A DNA stretch of 64,000 nucleotides from Alcaligenaceae bacterium (GTDB lineage: Bacteria; Pseudomonadota; Gammaproteobacteria; Burkholderiales; Burkholderiaceae_B), in NCBI GenBank assembly GCA_013416395.1, contig JACCEP010000004.1, positions 308,833 to 372,832 of the forward strand. The letters are read 5' to 3'. The notes beneath the pieces are model-generated. The model was not told the origin of the DNA and did not search any database. It saw only the letters and a list, made by a program, of their open reading frames with translations. Below, in pieces: positions 1 through 9,557 of the stretch. The translations under genes and the position numbers were made by a program. Every line of letters begins with the position of its first letter. Within the stretch, counting starts at the first letter, position 1.

Positions 1-182
1 TCGTAGCAGCCGTCATCAACCTTGATACGATTCACGGTCCATCCGTGTTGCTCTAGTTGTTGTCGCAATACTTCGCGTGGCTGCCAGTCAGCGACGGGGT
101 CAGTGCAGTGGTCATCGGCCAGAGCGGTACTGCTTATAATCAGGCCGGCCAGTGCGGCGCCTGCAAGAGTGAGTGGTTTCAT
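1..182 (-). CDS. PepSY-domain periplasmic protein, partial
   Basis: The reverse strand reads from an ATG at 182 to the window edge without a stop, so the gene is incomplete at its 3' end. The first 22 or so residues form a signal peptide (MKPLTLAG... ending near SSTALA), followed by DDHCTDP, WQPREVLRQQLEQ and WTVNRIKVDDGCYE. This pattern matches small PepSY-domain proteins that are commonly found beside OmpR-type two-component genes. It is divergent from the response regulator at 324, which suggests it is a target of, or an input to, that two-component system. That link is inferred from position only. Confidence 0.75.
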   Translation of the reverse strand, partial: MKPLTLAGAALAGLIISSTALADDHCTDPVADWQPREVLRQQLEQHGWTVNRIKVDDGCY

Positions 183-323
183 GAGTAAAGTCTCCTTGGT
201 CAGTGTGTGAGGCAAAATGTAGTGCCGCATCCTGACACCACCCTGAAGCCCTGGCTTTATTCAGACTAAACTTGTCAGAACCGAATGGCGGTGCTTGATG
301 AAGCGTTCTGAAAAAGGAAGAAC

Positions 324-983
324 ATGCGCGTACTGTTGATCGAAGATACGGTCGGCTTGGGGCAGGCGGTGCGCGAGCAAATCGCCGACGACGGCCATGC
401 TGTTGATTGGGTGCAGCGACTCGATCATGCCGCGCTCAGTGTTAAGTCAACCGATTACGACTTGGTTCTGCTCGACTTGGGCCTGCCTGATGGGCTTGGG
501 CTTGATTTTCTGCGCAGTCGGCGCGCGGCGGGCGATCTGACTCCCGTCATAATTTTGACTGCCAAGGATCAAATCTCGGACCGCATCGTGGCATTAAATG
601 CTGGTGCAGATGATTACCTGGTCAAACCTTTTGATTTGAACGAGTTGTCGGCACGGGTTGCCGCGGTTGCACGGCGCTACACAGGTAACCCGAATCCGCA
701 TATTCAGTTGGGTGAGTTGCGTATCAATATGGTCGATCGCACGATTCAGCGTGAAGACAAGACCATCGACCTGAGCGCACGTGAATGGGCCTTGTTTGAA
801 ACCTTTGTGCGGCGTCCTGGGGCCTTGTTCTCAAAATCACAACTTGAAGAGCGACTCTATGAGTTTGGCGCCGAAATCGAGAGCAACACCATAGAGGTGT
901 ACGTGAGCCGCTTGCGCAAGAAGCTGGGGGCTGATGTTGTGGACACTGTGCGGGGTGTTGGATACCGGCTGGGGTCTAAATGA
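324..983 (+). CDS. OmpR/PhoB-family response regulator
   Basis: This 219-residue protein has an N-terminal receiver domain (about 1-115) with acidic residues E7-D8, phosphoacceptor D51, T78 and K100, and a C-terminal winged-helix DNA-binding domain (about 125-219) ending in VDTVRGVGYRL. AAGGAAGAAC precedes the ATG. The next gene overlaps its stop by 4 bases (ATGA), so the regulator and kinase are translationally coupled. The PepSY gene upstream is divergent. The overall form is that of the QseB/PmrA/TctD type, but the signal cannot be told from the sequence. Confidence 0.93.
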   Translation: MRVLLIEDTVGLGQAVREQIADDGHAVDWVQRLDHAALSVKSTDYDLVLLDLGLPDGLGLDFLRSRRAAGDLTPVIILTAKDQISDRIVALNAGADDYLVKPFDLNELSARVAAVARRYTGNPNPHIQLGELRINMVDRTIQREDKTIDLSAREWALFETFVRRPGALFSKSQLEERLYEFGAEIESNTIEVYVSRLRKKLGADVVDTVRGVGYRLGSK

Positions 984-2323
984 AGGCTACAAAAAGCCTG
1001 CAAAGACAGCTTGTATACGGCCTGACGCTGGGTATGGTGGTGCTGTGGCTGGTCGCAACGGCAGTCTCAGGCCTGGTGCTGCGGCACGAACTGGATGAGG
1101 CGTTCGACAATGCGATGCAAGAGACAGCGCAGCGTATTTTGCCCCTGGCGGTCATGGAAATTCTTAATCGGGAAGACGGCACGACTCCCCAACAGGTCGC
1201 ATCGCTCAATACGCAGCAGGACGGCTTCACCTATCAGGTGCGCGACAAACTGGGCAATATTCTTTTGCAGTCTCAAGGTATAGGCGCGACAGAGTTCGAC
1301 AATGAACCCATCCACGGCTTCACGACAACGACGACGCATAGGTTGTACGGTACGAGCGCTTTAAGCGATACGATTTTCTTGCAACTGGCAGAGCCGCTTT
1401 CGCATCGCCGCGAAGCGGCGCTGGATGCCGCCATCTCGCTGCTTTGGCCTTTGGCTTTTCTGATCCCGTTCAGCCTGCTCGGTATCTGGCTGTTTGTGCG
1501 TTTCAGTTTGCGCGGCGTGTTGTCATACCGCCATGCGATTGAAGCCCGTGGGGCAGGCAATTTATCCCCCATTCATACAGAAGAATTGCCCACAGAAATT
1601 ACACCGATTGCGGATGCCGTTAATCGTTTGATTGAGCGCTTGCGCAATGCTCTGGAAACTGAGCGACGGTTTACCGCAAATAGCGCGCATGAGCTGCGCA
1701 CGCCTTTGGCTGCAACGCTGGCACAAGTTCAGCGCTTGCGGCGTGAAGCGCCTGAAGGCCCGCTGCAGCTTCGCGCGGCTCAGATTGAGGCATCTCTAAA
1801 AGAATTGTCGCGTTTGTCAGAAAAATTGATGCAGTTGGCCAAAGCCGAAGGAGGGGGGCTGCTGTCCGAAGTGCCACAAGACCTGGCAGGGCTTTTGGGT
1901 CATGTGGTGCATGATCTGCAGCGAATTGCCAATAACCCTATCCACTTGACGTTGCCATCGACTGGCGCGGTGTTTTCCCTGATAGATCCTGACGCGTTTG
2001 CCATTCTTGCACGCAACCTGATCGAGAATGCGTTAAAGCACGGAGCGGATGGCTCTGCGGTTGAGGTTGGCCTGTCTGATGGGGCCTGCTTTAGTGTGGT
2101 GAACGCGGGCCCCATTGTGCCAGCATCTGAGCTAATGCAGCTTACCCAACGTTTTGTGCGCGGTGGAAGCCGCGCCGAAGGCTTTGGTCTGGGCCTGGCA
2201 ATCGTCTCTACCATTGCCCAGGGTGTTGGTGCTGAGCTTACTGTTGCCTCGCCCGCGACCGGCAGGGCTGAGGGGTTTGAAGTGTGCGTGCAGTTCGCTC
2301 GCGCATCGTCTGAAGCAGTTTGA
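980..2323 (+). CDS. Sensor histidine kinase of the OmpR-type two-component pair
   Basis: The 447-residue protein has membrane segments at about 12-34 and 152-173 that enclose a periplasmic sensor region of roughly 115 residues. A HAMP-like linker follows, then the dimerisation box FTANSAHELRTPLAA with phosphorylated His237, an N-box (ARNLIENALKHG) and a G-box (GFGLGLAIVSTIA) of the HATPase domain. It overlaps the response regulator by an ATGA. The length and domain order are normal for QseC/TctE-like kinases. The ligand is unknown. The PepSY-domain neighbour may act at the periplasmic face, which is inferred. Confidence 0.93.
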   Translation: MKATKSLQRQLVYGLTLGMVVLWLVATAVSGLVLRHELDEAFDNAMQETAQRILPLAVMEILNREDGTTPQQVASLNTQQDGFTYQVRDKLGNILLQSQGIGATEFDNEPIHGFTTTTTHRLYGTSALSDTIFLQLAEPLSHRREAALDAAISLLWPLAFLIPFSLLGIWLFVRFSLRGVLSYRHAIEARGAGNLSPIHTEELPTEITPIADAVNRLIERLRNALETERRFTANSAHELRTPLAATLAQVQRLRREAPEGPLQLRAAQIEASLKELSRLSEKLMQLAKAEGGGLLSEVPQDLAGLLGHVVHDLQRIANNPIHLTLPSTGAVFSLIDPDAFAILARNLIENALKHGADGSAVEVGLSDGACFSVVNAGPIVPASELMQLTQRFVRGGSRAEGFGLGLAIVSTIAQGVGAELTVASPATGRAEGFEVCVQFARASSEAV

Positions 2324-2468
2324 CGCGTGTGAAGTTTATCCCCGTAAAATCAGGATCACTCTGAAAGCGTAAAGGCTTGCCAGATTCGGCTTCAACGTGC
2401 AGCCAGCACATCAAAGCTGAATTCGATGAACACTGGCAAACTAGTTCTGATGATAAGACACCTGCACC

Positions 2469-2930
2469 TTAAGGCTTCCTATAAAATTGCTTCACGAACG
2501 GCTTGCGAAAACTCTGATGGCACGCCAAACAGGTTTGCTGTACTTTGGCAAATACATTGATGACGGCTTCGCCATCGCCGCGTGTGGCGGCTTCTCCCAT
2601 GGCAGTCGCTTCTTCATGAACCTGAACGTCGAATCCACGAAACTTGCCCGCATCTTTGCCAAGCCAGGTCACAATGCGAACTTTTTCCTCGGGCGGCGGC
2701 TCGGCATGACGGGCGATCTTGGGCGCCAGTTCGGCTACGAGCGCCCAATCTTCGATGGAAATGGCTCCCGTAACGGCCTGCATGTCTTGCCCGAGTTTTT
2801 CCATTACGCCCTGCAAAACCAAGGGTTTTTCAGGCGCCGCCGTTTGTGCACTTAGGAGCGTTGTCGTGCTGGCCAGCACCACCAACAAGGCACAGGCAAG
2901 CATTGATGCAGGTTTGATAGCGTAGCCCAT
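2469..2930 (-). CDS. Cytochrome c'-like periplasmic c-type cytochrome
   Basis: Starting at the ATG at 2930, which has AAGGAAAACTC in front, the product is 153 residues with a signal peptide (MGYAIKPASMLACALLVVLAST...). The mature part is mostly helical and has a single haem motif CLACH close to the C-terminus (followed by QSFRKPF), the position typical of the four-helix cytochrome c' fold. A longer reading frame to 3071 lacks a signal peptide and a ribosome site and is not preferred. Cytochromes c' bind NO and other gases, which fits the NO reductase farther along the window, but that connection is inference. Confidence 0.75.
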   Translation of the reverse strand: MGYAIKPASMLACALLVVLASTTTLLSAQTAAPEKPLVLQGVMEKLGQDMQAVTGAISIEDWALVAELAPKIARHAEPPPEEKVRIVTWLGKDAGKFRGFDVQVHEEATAMGEAATRGDGEAVINVFAKVQQTCLACHQSFRKPFVKQFYRKP

Positions 2931-3108
2931 GAGTTTTCCTTGGTTGCCCGTGAAAGGCGCAAGTAATGTACGGATGCATGTCTGCCTTGCGCCATGACGT
3001 AATTCATCCAAAGCGGGTGCTTGCGGTGTTTGCCAGAAAACATCAACTCGCGACTTCAAAGTTAACGACAAGAAGCCTGAATGTGAATATGGCTTTTACG
3101 CCAGGCGA

Positions 3109-3513
3109 TTACGATTTGCGCTGCATGGCGTCTTGTATCGGCTTCGTCGCCTTGCTCAGGTTAGCGGCATAAATATCAAGCATTTGCCAGCTGTAGTCAC
3201 GCATAAGATCGTTGACCCGACGCAGGTGCTCGACCCTGCGCTCAGCGCTTTCGCGTAGTTGGTGGTTGTAGGCAACTAGCGCCTCACCTGGCCGGCCGCC
3301 GGCCGCCGGCTGTGCAAATACCTTGGCAACTTGCTGTGCCTCTACCTGCAGCAGTCTGGTTTGGGCCTCCCAGAGCTCGCGGCTCATAGTAGTCATCAAC
3401 TCAGTGGTTTGGGTTAGCATATTGGTGGCATGCGCTTGCGCCTGGGTAATGTTGGGCGAAAATAGCGCATTGATAGGGAAAATCTGAGCTTTCGCTTGGT
3501 TTTCTGCGGACAT
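3109..3513 (-). CDS. Phasin-like protein
   Basis: The ATG at 3513 is preceded by GGAGGACGCC and gives 134 residues. The protein lacks a signal peptide and membrane segments and is helical and amphipathic (NITQAQAHATNMLTQTTELM, LWEAQTRLLQVEAQQVAKVF). A Gly/Pro break (PAAGGRPGEA) sits in the middle and a basic end (KPIQDAMQRKS) closes it. This composition and size resemble phasins, which coat polyhydroxyalkanoate granules, but no polymer genes are in the window. The call rests on general resemblance and is moderate. Confidence 0.55.
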   Translation of the reverse strand: MSAENQAKAQIFPINALFSPNITQAQAHATNMLTQTTELMTTMSRELWEAQTRLLQVEAQQVAKVFAQPAAGGRPGEALVAYNHQLRESAERRVEHLRRVNDLMRDYSWQMLDIYAANLSKATKPIQDAMQRKS

Positions 3514-3701
3514 GGCGTCCTCCATAATAGTGAGACGGATGCCGTTGGGCTGACTTCCGAGCACTGATCCGTCACTTTTGACTATAGCCCCCTTATCGCA
3601 AACCTGCTTGATTCTAATCAACGAGACGGCAAGTTCATTGGTCTAAAAATTGTAACAAAACTGTTAAGAATCAGTAGGTTATCTAATCATGCCATTGTTG
3701 T

Positions 3702-3811
3702 ATGCACGACGTGCATGCAGCACTGGCGGCCAGGGGCAGTCGTCTTGCATACGCCGTCGCGTTAAGATGATTCCTTTCGCTTAGTCTTCCTCCCGTACAG
3801 TCATGCTGTAC
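3702..3811. promoter_or_regulatory. Two inverted repeats upstream of the FAD-patatin gene
   Basis: The 396-base gap between the phasin-like gene and the fusion gene contains no convincing ORF. It holds a perfect inverted repeat ATGCACG-A-CGTGCAT at 3702-3716 and a second, GTACAG-TCATG-CTGTAC, at 3795-3811. Both have the size and symmetry of operators for dimeric regulators. They lie about 195 and 100 bases before the start at 3910. Which protein binds them is unknown. Confidence 0.4.
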
Positions 3812-3909
3812 ACGTTAACCAGGGAAGACACTGCCCATGCTGTCTGGGATCTATTCCGGCATTACCAAGACAATCCGCATGTAACCGCCTAGTCGGACCA
3901 AGCAAACAA

Positions 3910-6204
3910 ATGACTCCAACGGCCACAGATTCATCCATTGTAAAAACTGACTTTCTGATTGTTGGCGCAGGCATTGCTGCCGTTGAAGCCGCACGAGCGT
4001 TGCGGCAGGAAGGCGCTGATGGGTCAATAGTTATCCTGGGCGCAGAAACGGGCTACCCCTATAACCGTCCGCCACTGACCAAGCGGTTTTTTACCGGTCG
4101 CATGTCGCCGGAGCAGTTGTTAATGGAGAAGCCAGAGTTCTTTGACGACAACCATATCGACTTGCGGCGCGCTACAGAGGTGAAATCCGTTGACCCGTTC
4201 GCACATATCGTCATCGACAAGAAGGGTGTGGTGTATTCCTATGGCAAGCTGCTGCTTGCTACAGGTGCCCGGGCAACTCGGCTGCATGTTCCAGGGGTAG
4301 GGCTAAAAGGTGTTTTTACCTTCCGCACCATGGCTGATTCATCGTTATTACGTCAGTGGGCCGAAGCCAATCAAGGCCCAGTGGCTATTGTTGGCAGCAG
4401 CTTTATTGCCATGGAACTTGCTACGTCGCTCCTGGCGATGGGCCTGAAGGTTACGTTAATAGACCGCGCCTCGACGATCTTTCCCAGAATCCATTCCGAG
4501 ACCTTGTCTAAATATTTTCTGGAGCGCAGCAAACGTCACGGCATTGATGTTTGGAGTGATACATCGGTCAAGCAGATCTACGGGCCCGAAAAGGTCAGTG
4601 GGCTTGTGACTAAGGACGGCCGCAAACTTGACTGTGCTACCGTTATTATTGCCATTGGATCCACGCCGAATACAGACTACCTTAGCCATTCAGGCATTGA
4701 GGTTGATGACGGTGTTCTGGTCGATGAGTTTCTGCAAACCAACCAGGCAGATGTGTTCGCCGCAGGTGATGTTGTCAGCTACATCGACAGGTACGGTCAT
4801 CGTCATCGCGCCAGGCACTGGGAAAACGCCCGCAAGCAGGGGCGTATTGCGGCTAAGAATATGCTTGATCAGCGCGTTCCGTATAACAGCGTGTTGCACT
4901 ATTTTTCTGATTTTCTCGATTTCAGTTTTACGTTTCTTGGCACGAGCGAGAGTGCTGATCGTCGTATCACACGAGGAAGCCTCGCTGAAAAATCGTTTGC
5001 CGAGTTTTATATTCACGCAGATCGAGTTATAGGCTTTTTCTCGACCGGACGGCCTCCGGAAGAAACGCAGGTCGTCGAGACGTTGATTCGCGATCAGGTC
5101 GACGTCAGTGCTGCTTATGCACAACTTGCCGATGCCAACGCCGACATTACCGCATTGGCAAGAGAAACTGTTCTCATACTGCAAGGCGGTGGAGCCTTGG
5201 GCGCCTTTGAGTGCGGGGTTGTGCAAGCCATGGATGAGGCCCGGATCAAACCCAGGGTTGTTGGGGGCGTATCCATCGGCGCGATTAATGGCGCCATCAT
5301 CGCCGGCAATCCACATAATTACAGCGCTGCCCTGAAGGCCTTCTGGAAGGACATCAGCGTAGAGGGGCCTCAAATGGCCCCATCTTCCCTGGCCAATGCA
5401 TTTGCGGTGGGGGCTACCATGACCATGGGGATCCCCGATTTTTTCAAACCAAGGTGGCTCTCGCCTGTTGTTCGTGAAGAATACTGGCCTTCTCAATGGA
5501 CCAGCCTGTATGACGTTAGCCCGCTCAAACGACTGCTGGAGAAATACGTTGATTTCCCAAGCCTTGCTGACAGCCCGATCAGGCTGATCGTTACCGCCGT
5601 CGAAGTCGATAAAGGCGAGCTGGTCGTGTTTGACAGCCGCACCGATAACATTACAGCGGAACACATCATGGCCAGCGGCAGTCTTCCTCCCATGTTTCCA
5701 TGGACAACCATAGACGGGCGCCACTACTGGGATGGTGGCATTATCAGCAACTCGCCGCTTGAGCACGTACTCAATCGCAGCGGTGCTGACAATAAACAGG
5801 TCTTTGTGGTGAACCTTTTCCCAGGCGAAAGGCCTCTACCCACCAACCTTTCTGAGGTGTTTACGCGTCGTGACGAGATCATTTATGGCGAACGTGTTCG
5901 CAATGATAGTCAGACGCTTGAATTGACACAGGACTTTCGAGCGTTGGTTAACGAGATCATGGCCACGGTCGATCCTGAAGAGGCCGCACGGTTGCGGCAA
6001 CGACCACGCTATGTGCATTTAATGGGCAGGGAATCCACAACGTCCATTGTCACCATCGCGCGTGATGGTTCAGCCAAAGAGCCGTTTGCGGCACACTATG
6101 ATTTTTCTGTGCAGGGAGTCAGCCGTCAGCAGCGGGAAGGGTATCTGACGGCGCAAAGATGCCTGGCTTCGCTGGATCCACGTGCCGAGCGCGTCGATGC
6201 TTGA
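3910..6204 (+). CDS. FAD-dependent oxidoreductase fused to patatin-like phospholipase
   Basis: This 764-residue protein joins two enzymes. Residues about 12-400 form an FAD/NAD(P)H disulfide-reductase-like domain of the ferredoxin-reductase/AIF type: FAD site VGAGIA at 18-23, second nucleotide site VAIVGSSFIAMELA from 158, and FAD-closing DVFAAGD at 281-287. Residues about 418-764 are a patatin-like lipase: oxyanion loop GGGALG at 426-431, nucleophile Ser455 in GVSIG, and the Asp608 motif DGG. Both sets of key residues look intact, so both halves may be active. The usual rubredoxin or ferredoxin partner is not adjacent. The 3' end overlaps the convergent atpG by 86 bases. The start has no strong ribosome site, so it is uncertain. 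Confidence 0.88.
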   Translation: MTPTATDSSIVKTDFLIVGAGIAAVEAARALRQEGADGSIVILGAETGYPYNRPPLTKRFFTGRMSPEQLLMEKPEFFDDNHIDLRRATEVKSVDPFAHIVIDKKGVVYSYGKLLLATGARATRLHVPGVGLKGVFTFRTMADSSLLRQWAEANQGPVAIVGSSFIAMELATSLLAMGLKVTLIDRASTIFPRIHSETLSKYFLERSKRHGIDVWSDTSVKQIYGPEKVSGLVTKDGRKLDCATVIIAIGSTPNTDYLSHSGIEVDDGVLVDEFLQTNQADVFAAGDVVSYIDRYGHRHRARHWENARKQGRIAAKNMLDQRVPYNSVLHYFSDFLDFSFTFLGTSESADRRITRGSLAEKSFAEFYIHADRVIGFFSTGRPPEETQVVETLIRDQVDVSAAYAQLADANADITALARETVLILQGGGALGAFECGVVQAMDEARIKPRVVGGVSIGAINGAIIAGNPHNYSAALKAFWKDISVEGPQMAPSSLANAFAVGATMTMGIPDFFKPRWLSPVVREEYWPSQWTSLYDVSPLKRLLEKYVDFPSLADSPIRLIVTAVEVDKGELVVFDSRTDNITAEHIMASGSLPPMFPWTTIDGRHYWDGGIISNSPLEHVLNRSGADNKQVFVVNLFPGERPLPTNLSEVFTRRDEIIYGERVRNDSQTLELTQDFRALVNEIMATVDPEEAARLRQRPRYVHLMGRESTTSIVTIARDGSAKEPFAAHYDFSVQGVSRQQREGYLTAQRCLASLDPRAERVDA

Positions 6205-7063
6205 GTGCTTCAAATCCAGCGATTACATCCAATAACTCTTCGGTAATCGCCGACTGCCTGGTGGTGCGGGTGGTCGACGCCAGCTCATCGAGCTGGTCAT
6301 CAATGTTTTTTTCAGCCTGCTGCATGCGGGCGAATCGGGCTGCGTTTTCAGTTACCAGTGCCTCGGCACACGCGTAAAACAGACTGGCAAACAGGTAATG
6401 ACGCAAGAGGGCGGCCAAAATGGCCGTGGGTGTCATGTCAAAATGCGGCAAGCTGCGGGAAGTCCACGGGCGGTTTGCTAATGCCACCAGTACCTCTGGG
6501 GCAAGGGGCAAAACCTGACGCAAGACGGCGGCCTGTTGTCCATGGGCCTTGCGCTCGGTAAAGGCCAGTGTCACGGTAATGCCGTGTGGCTGGTCGGCGC
6601 GCACGGCATCTATTCGCGTTATCAGGTCGCTAACTACCCTGCCCAGGCCGTCGACGCTGGCGGGTGTCAGCAAGGCGCGCTCCGTTTTCAAACCGACGTC
6701 ATGGATAGCGTCCTGCATCTCCGCGCCTATGCAAAGAATGGCGTGCTGTTCATGTGTTGCCAGGTGGGCAGCCAGGGTCTGGGCCACAGTCTCGTTGTAA
6801 TTGCCGCAAAGGCCTTGATCCGAACCCAAGGCCACGACTACCGGCAATGCCCTGGCGGCCGCTGATTGCTCCAGAGCGCCATGAGCCTTGGCAAAGGCGT
6901 GCAAACCGTCCAGTATTGTGTCGCGCCAGTCATTAATTGAACGCGCTGCCTGTTCGTAGGGGTAGCGGTTAATCGCCGACAGCGTCTTCATGGTATGAAC
7001 AATGCCACGAATGCCCTGCATGGCTTCGGTGCGACGCACCAGGCTTTCAAGCGACTGCGTCAT
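6119..7063 (-). CDS. atpG: N-ATPase gamma subunit
   Basis: This is the last gene of the N-ATPase operon and encodes the central stalk that couples ion flow to the catalytic hexamer. The chosen ATG at 7063 gives [20 protein letters not shown] and [17 protein letters not shown], the gamma N-terminal helix, and overlaps the end of atpA by 17 bases. The C-terminal helix ends in [16 protein letters not shown], after which about 25 extra residues read into the convergent FAD-patatin gene. Those residues may be a non-conserved tail. Total length is 314 residues. Confidence 0.9.
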   Translation of the reverse strand: MTQSLESLVRRTEAMQGIRGIVHTMKTLSAINRYPYEQAARSINDWRDTILDGLHAFAKAHGALEQSAAARALPVVVALGSDQGLCGNYNETVAQTLAAHLATHEQHAILCIGAEMQDAIHDVGLKTERALLTPASVDGLGRVVSDLITRIDAVRADQPHGITVTLAFTERKAHGQQAAVLRQVLPLAPEVLVALANRPWTSRSLPHFDMTPTAILAALLRHYLFASLFYACAEALVTENAARFARMQQAEKNIDDQLDELASTTRTTRQSAITEELLDVIAGFEALKHRRARHVDPAKPGIFAPSDTLPAADG

Positions 7064-8792
7064 GGTCGCCTCGTGCTGCCGCCGCCAGTTCCAGAAACAG
7101 ACTGCGATCGGCGTCGGTGAGGGTTTCGTTCTTGGCAATACGGGTGGAAATCTCCTCGACGGGTGCTTGCTCCAGCGCAACAATTAAACGCTCCATGCTG
7201 CGCACAATCAAGGTTTCTGGCAGACCATCAAAACAACCCTCGGTGGCTGCGGTGAGTATGGCGAGCTGGGTTACTGCATTCAAAGGCTGGCGCTCTGGCT
7301 GACGCAGCACGGCGCGTACGGCAGCGCCTCGAGCCAGCCGGGCCTCGGTCTGTGCGTCGAGCCGCGTCCCAAATCGAGCGAAATCTTCCAGCTCTTCGAA
7401 CTGCGACAGGGTGACACGTAAATTGCCGGCAATATTACGAAAGGCACGCGCCTGTGCTTTGCCGCCAACACGCGATACCGACACACCCAGATCAACTGCC
7501 GGAAACTGATTGCGACGCACTAATCGCGGAGACAAATAGATTTGCCCATCGGTGATGGAAATAAGGTTGGTGGGAATATACGCCGACAGGTTTTCTGCTT
7601 GTGTTTCAACGATGGGCAGGGCCGTGATGGAACCGCCTGCGGCATGGTTGGCAAACTGGCCGGCGCGTTCCAGCAGTCGGGCATGCACATAAAAAATATC
7701 GCCCGGAAACGCCTCGCGTCCTGGCGGACGGCGTAGTAACAGCGACAGTTCGCGGTAGGCACGCGCATGGTGAGTCATGTCATCCAGCACAACCAGCACG
7801 TCATGCCCTTTATCGGAAAAGCTCTCGGCAATGGACATGGCCGCATAGGGTGCAACAAAAGAAAGGCCTGGCGCATCCTCGTCACCTGAAACCACCACGA
7901 CGCTGCGGTCTTGCATACCGCCTTCTTTTAGCGCACCCACCACTTTCGCCACGGCGTCACCGCGCTGGCCCACAGCGCAATAGATGCAGATGACGTCGGA
8001 ATCTTTCTGATGCAATATCGTGTCAACCGCCATCGACGTCTTGCCGGTTTGCCGGTCGCCAATAATGAGTTCTCGCTGACCCAGGCCCACCGGCACGGCC
8101 GCATCCACTACCTTGAGGCCGGTCGCCAGGGGGCGGGTGACCGGTGCCCGGTCCAGTATGGGCGCAGCCCTGGCTTCGACAGGCCGTGTGGGCCCAAAAA
8201 TAGGCGCTCCACCATCAAGCGCAGACCCCAGCGCATTAACCACCCGGCCCAGCAACGCCTTGCCCACCGGAACACTCACCACCTTATGTGTGCGGCGTAC
8301 CTCTTCACCCACACGCACGCCATCATAGGGGCCCAGCAGCGCAACGCCCAGTCGTCCAGGCTCCAGATCAAGCACCAGACCACGCATGCCGCCGGAAAAC
8401 TCCAGCATTTCGTCGGATACTGCCCGTGCCAGCCCCGTGACCGTTGCAATGCCGGCACCTACCTGCGTTACGCGACCAACCTCTTCAATACGTAGTGGTG
8501 GTGTGGGTGCCTGGACGAGTGTTTCAATTAGACCAGCAATGGGGTTGGTGAAAGAATCGTCGATGGAAGTAGTCACCGAGTCAGAAATTTTGCCAGGGAC
8601 TGGATCAGGGATTGGATCACGGGTTGAGTCAGGGATTGAGCCAGGGATAGAATCAACCACGGAATCAACCACGGGATCAACCACGGGATCAACCACAGGA
8701 TCAACCACGGAATCAATGGCAGACTTCGCCAGAGTATTGCTGACAGCGCCAACTTTTGGGGCAGCAGGCAAACTGGAGTCATTCGGCTGCAT
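7047..8792 (-). CDS. atpA: N-ATPase alpha subunit with repetitive N-terminal extension
   Basis: The alpha subunit carries the non-catalytic nucleotide sites of F1. The Walker A motif GDRQTGKT is at 245-252. The ATG at 8792 is chosen because AAGGGAG lies in front of it; this gives 581 residues and a 14-base overlap with atpF. The normal alpha sequence begins near residue 95 ([17 protein letters not shown]). Before it is an acidic low-complexity stretch with four-residue units such as DPVV, DSVV and DPIP at about 28-68, encoded by a 12-base tandem repeat. This makes the protein about 70-80 residues longer than usual. Core motifs are intact. Confidence 0.93.
   Translation of the reverse strand: MQPNDSSLPAAPKVGAVSNTLAKSAIDSVVDPVVDPVVDPVVDSVVDSIPGSIPDSTRDPIPDPVPGKISDSVTTSIDDSFTNPIAGLIETLVQAPTPPLRIEEVGRVTQVGAGIATVTGLARAVSDEMLEFSGGMRGLVLDLEPGRLGVALLGPYDGVRVGEEVRRTHKVVSVPVGKALLGRVVNALGSALDGGAPIFGPTRPVEARAAPILDRAPVTRPLATGLKVVDAAVPVGLGQRELIIGDRQTGKTSMAVDTILHQKDSDVICIYCAVGQRGDAVAKVVGALKEGGMQDRSVVVVSGDEDAPGLSFVAPYAAMSIAESFSDKGHDVLVVLDDMTHHARAYRELSLLLRRPPGREAFPGDIFYVHARLLERAGQFANHAAGGSITALPIVETQAENLSAYIPTNLISITDGQIYLSPRLVRRNQFPAVDLGVSVSRVGGKAQARAFRNIAGNLRVTLSQFEELEDFARFGTRLDAQTEARLARGAAVRAVLRQPERQPLNAVTQLAILTAATEGCFDGLPETLIVRSMERLIVALEQAPVEEISTRIAKNETLTDADRSLFLELAAAARGDHDAVA
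8590..8722. repeat. 12-bp degenerate tandem repeat within atpA
   Basis: On the plus strand, units such as GGATCAACCACG and GAATCAACCACG follow one another at 12-base spacing, with more diverged units (GGATCAGGGATT, GAGTCAGGGATT) on one side. Roughly ten units can be counted. The period is a multiple of three, so copy number can change without disturbing the frame. The array encodes the four-residue repeats of the AtpA N-terminal extension. Confidence 0.9.
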
Positions 8793-9552
8793 CAGCCGCT
8801 CCCTTGGCATGGCCCTGGCTGGCAACCTGGTCGTCAACCATTTGTGCCAGCGACTCTACATAGCTGTCGAGCGTCCAGCTAACCTGGGCGCCTCCGATGC
8901 GCATGATCAGACCCGGCGATTGCGCCGGGTTGGTTTCAAATCGCAGTCTGACGCCGGGAAGTGTCTCTGATATCTGCTTGGTCAGACGCTCGCGCGCGCC
9001 ATCAGAAAGCGTATCCTGAGTGATCACAACGGCTATCTCGGCGCCGGTGGCAGCAGCTCGTAGCTCAGTGCCAGCCGCCTTGATTTGCTGGCCTGCGTGC
9101 ATCACGATCTGCTCCTCCAGCGATTGATCTGCCAGATCGCTGAGTGCCTTGTGCAAGAGTGCCAGCAAGGCCTGTGATCCCGACTTTTGCAGCATGGCGG
9201 CGAACCGTCTCGCCTCGGCCTGCCTCTCGGTCGCCGCAGCCACACGTTTCTCACTCATTTGTTCGCGAGCCTCTGCGATTAATTGGCTGCGCGCTTTTTC
9301 TGTGTCGGCGCGCATAGCCTCAAGTACGCCTGATTGTTCAGATTCAAGCGCGGCCCGTCGCTGTGTGAATTCGGCCTTCTCGGCTTCAGCCAAATCTTGC
9401 ACACGCTTAGCTTCGCCCATCTGCCGGCTGATCTCCGCTTCTCGTGCGTCAATACCGTCAAGAATAGGCCGATAGAGAAATCGCTTGAGCAGCCACACCA
9501 GCACCAGAAAATTACCGATCTGGGCCGCGACGGTGATCCAGTCGATGGACAT
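8779..9552 (-). CDS. atpF: N-ATPase b subunit (long form)
   Basis: This 257-residue peripheral-stalk protein has one N-terminal membrane anchor ([25 protein letters not shown] begins it) and a long charged coiled coil (about 35-140). It then has a C-terminal part of about 100 residues that is longer than in ordinary b subunits. N-ATPase operons have no separate delta gene, and the extended b subunit is thought to cover that role; no delta gene is present here either. GGAGG stands 9 bases before the ATG. The gene follows atpE by 5 bases. Confidence 0.92.
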   Translation of the reverse strand: MSIDWITVAAQIGNFLVLVWLLKRFLYRPILDGIDAREAEISRQMGEAKRVQDLAEAEKAEFTQRRAALESEQSGVLEAMRADTEKARSQLIAEAREQMSEKRVAAATERQAEARRFAAMLQKSGSQALLALLHKALSDLADQSLEEQIVMHAGQQIKAAGTELRAAATGAEIAVVITQDTLSDGARERLTKQISETLPGVRLRFETNPAQSPGLIMRIGGAQVSWTLDSYVESLAQMVDDQVASQGHAKGAADAAE

Positions 9553-9557
9553 GAGCG

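Noticed and set aside
4690..5766. A 358-codon open frame on the minus strand inside the FAD-patatin gene.
   Set aside because: It is antisense to a gene with clear catalytic motifs, has no recognisable domain and no ribosome site, and is rich in residues typical of antisense reading.
8386..8970. A 194-codon plus-strand frame rich in [15 protein letters not shown] repeats.
   Set aside because: It is the antisense reading of the atpA repeat and of atpF, so the repeats produce an open frame by composition.
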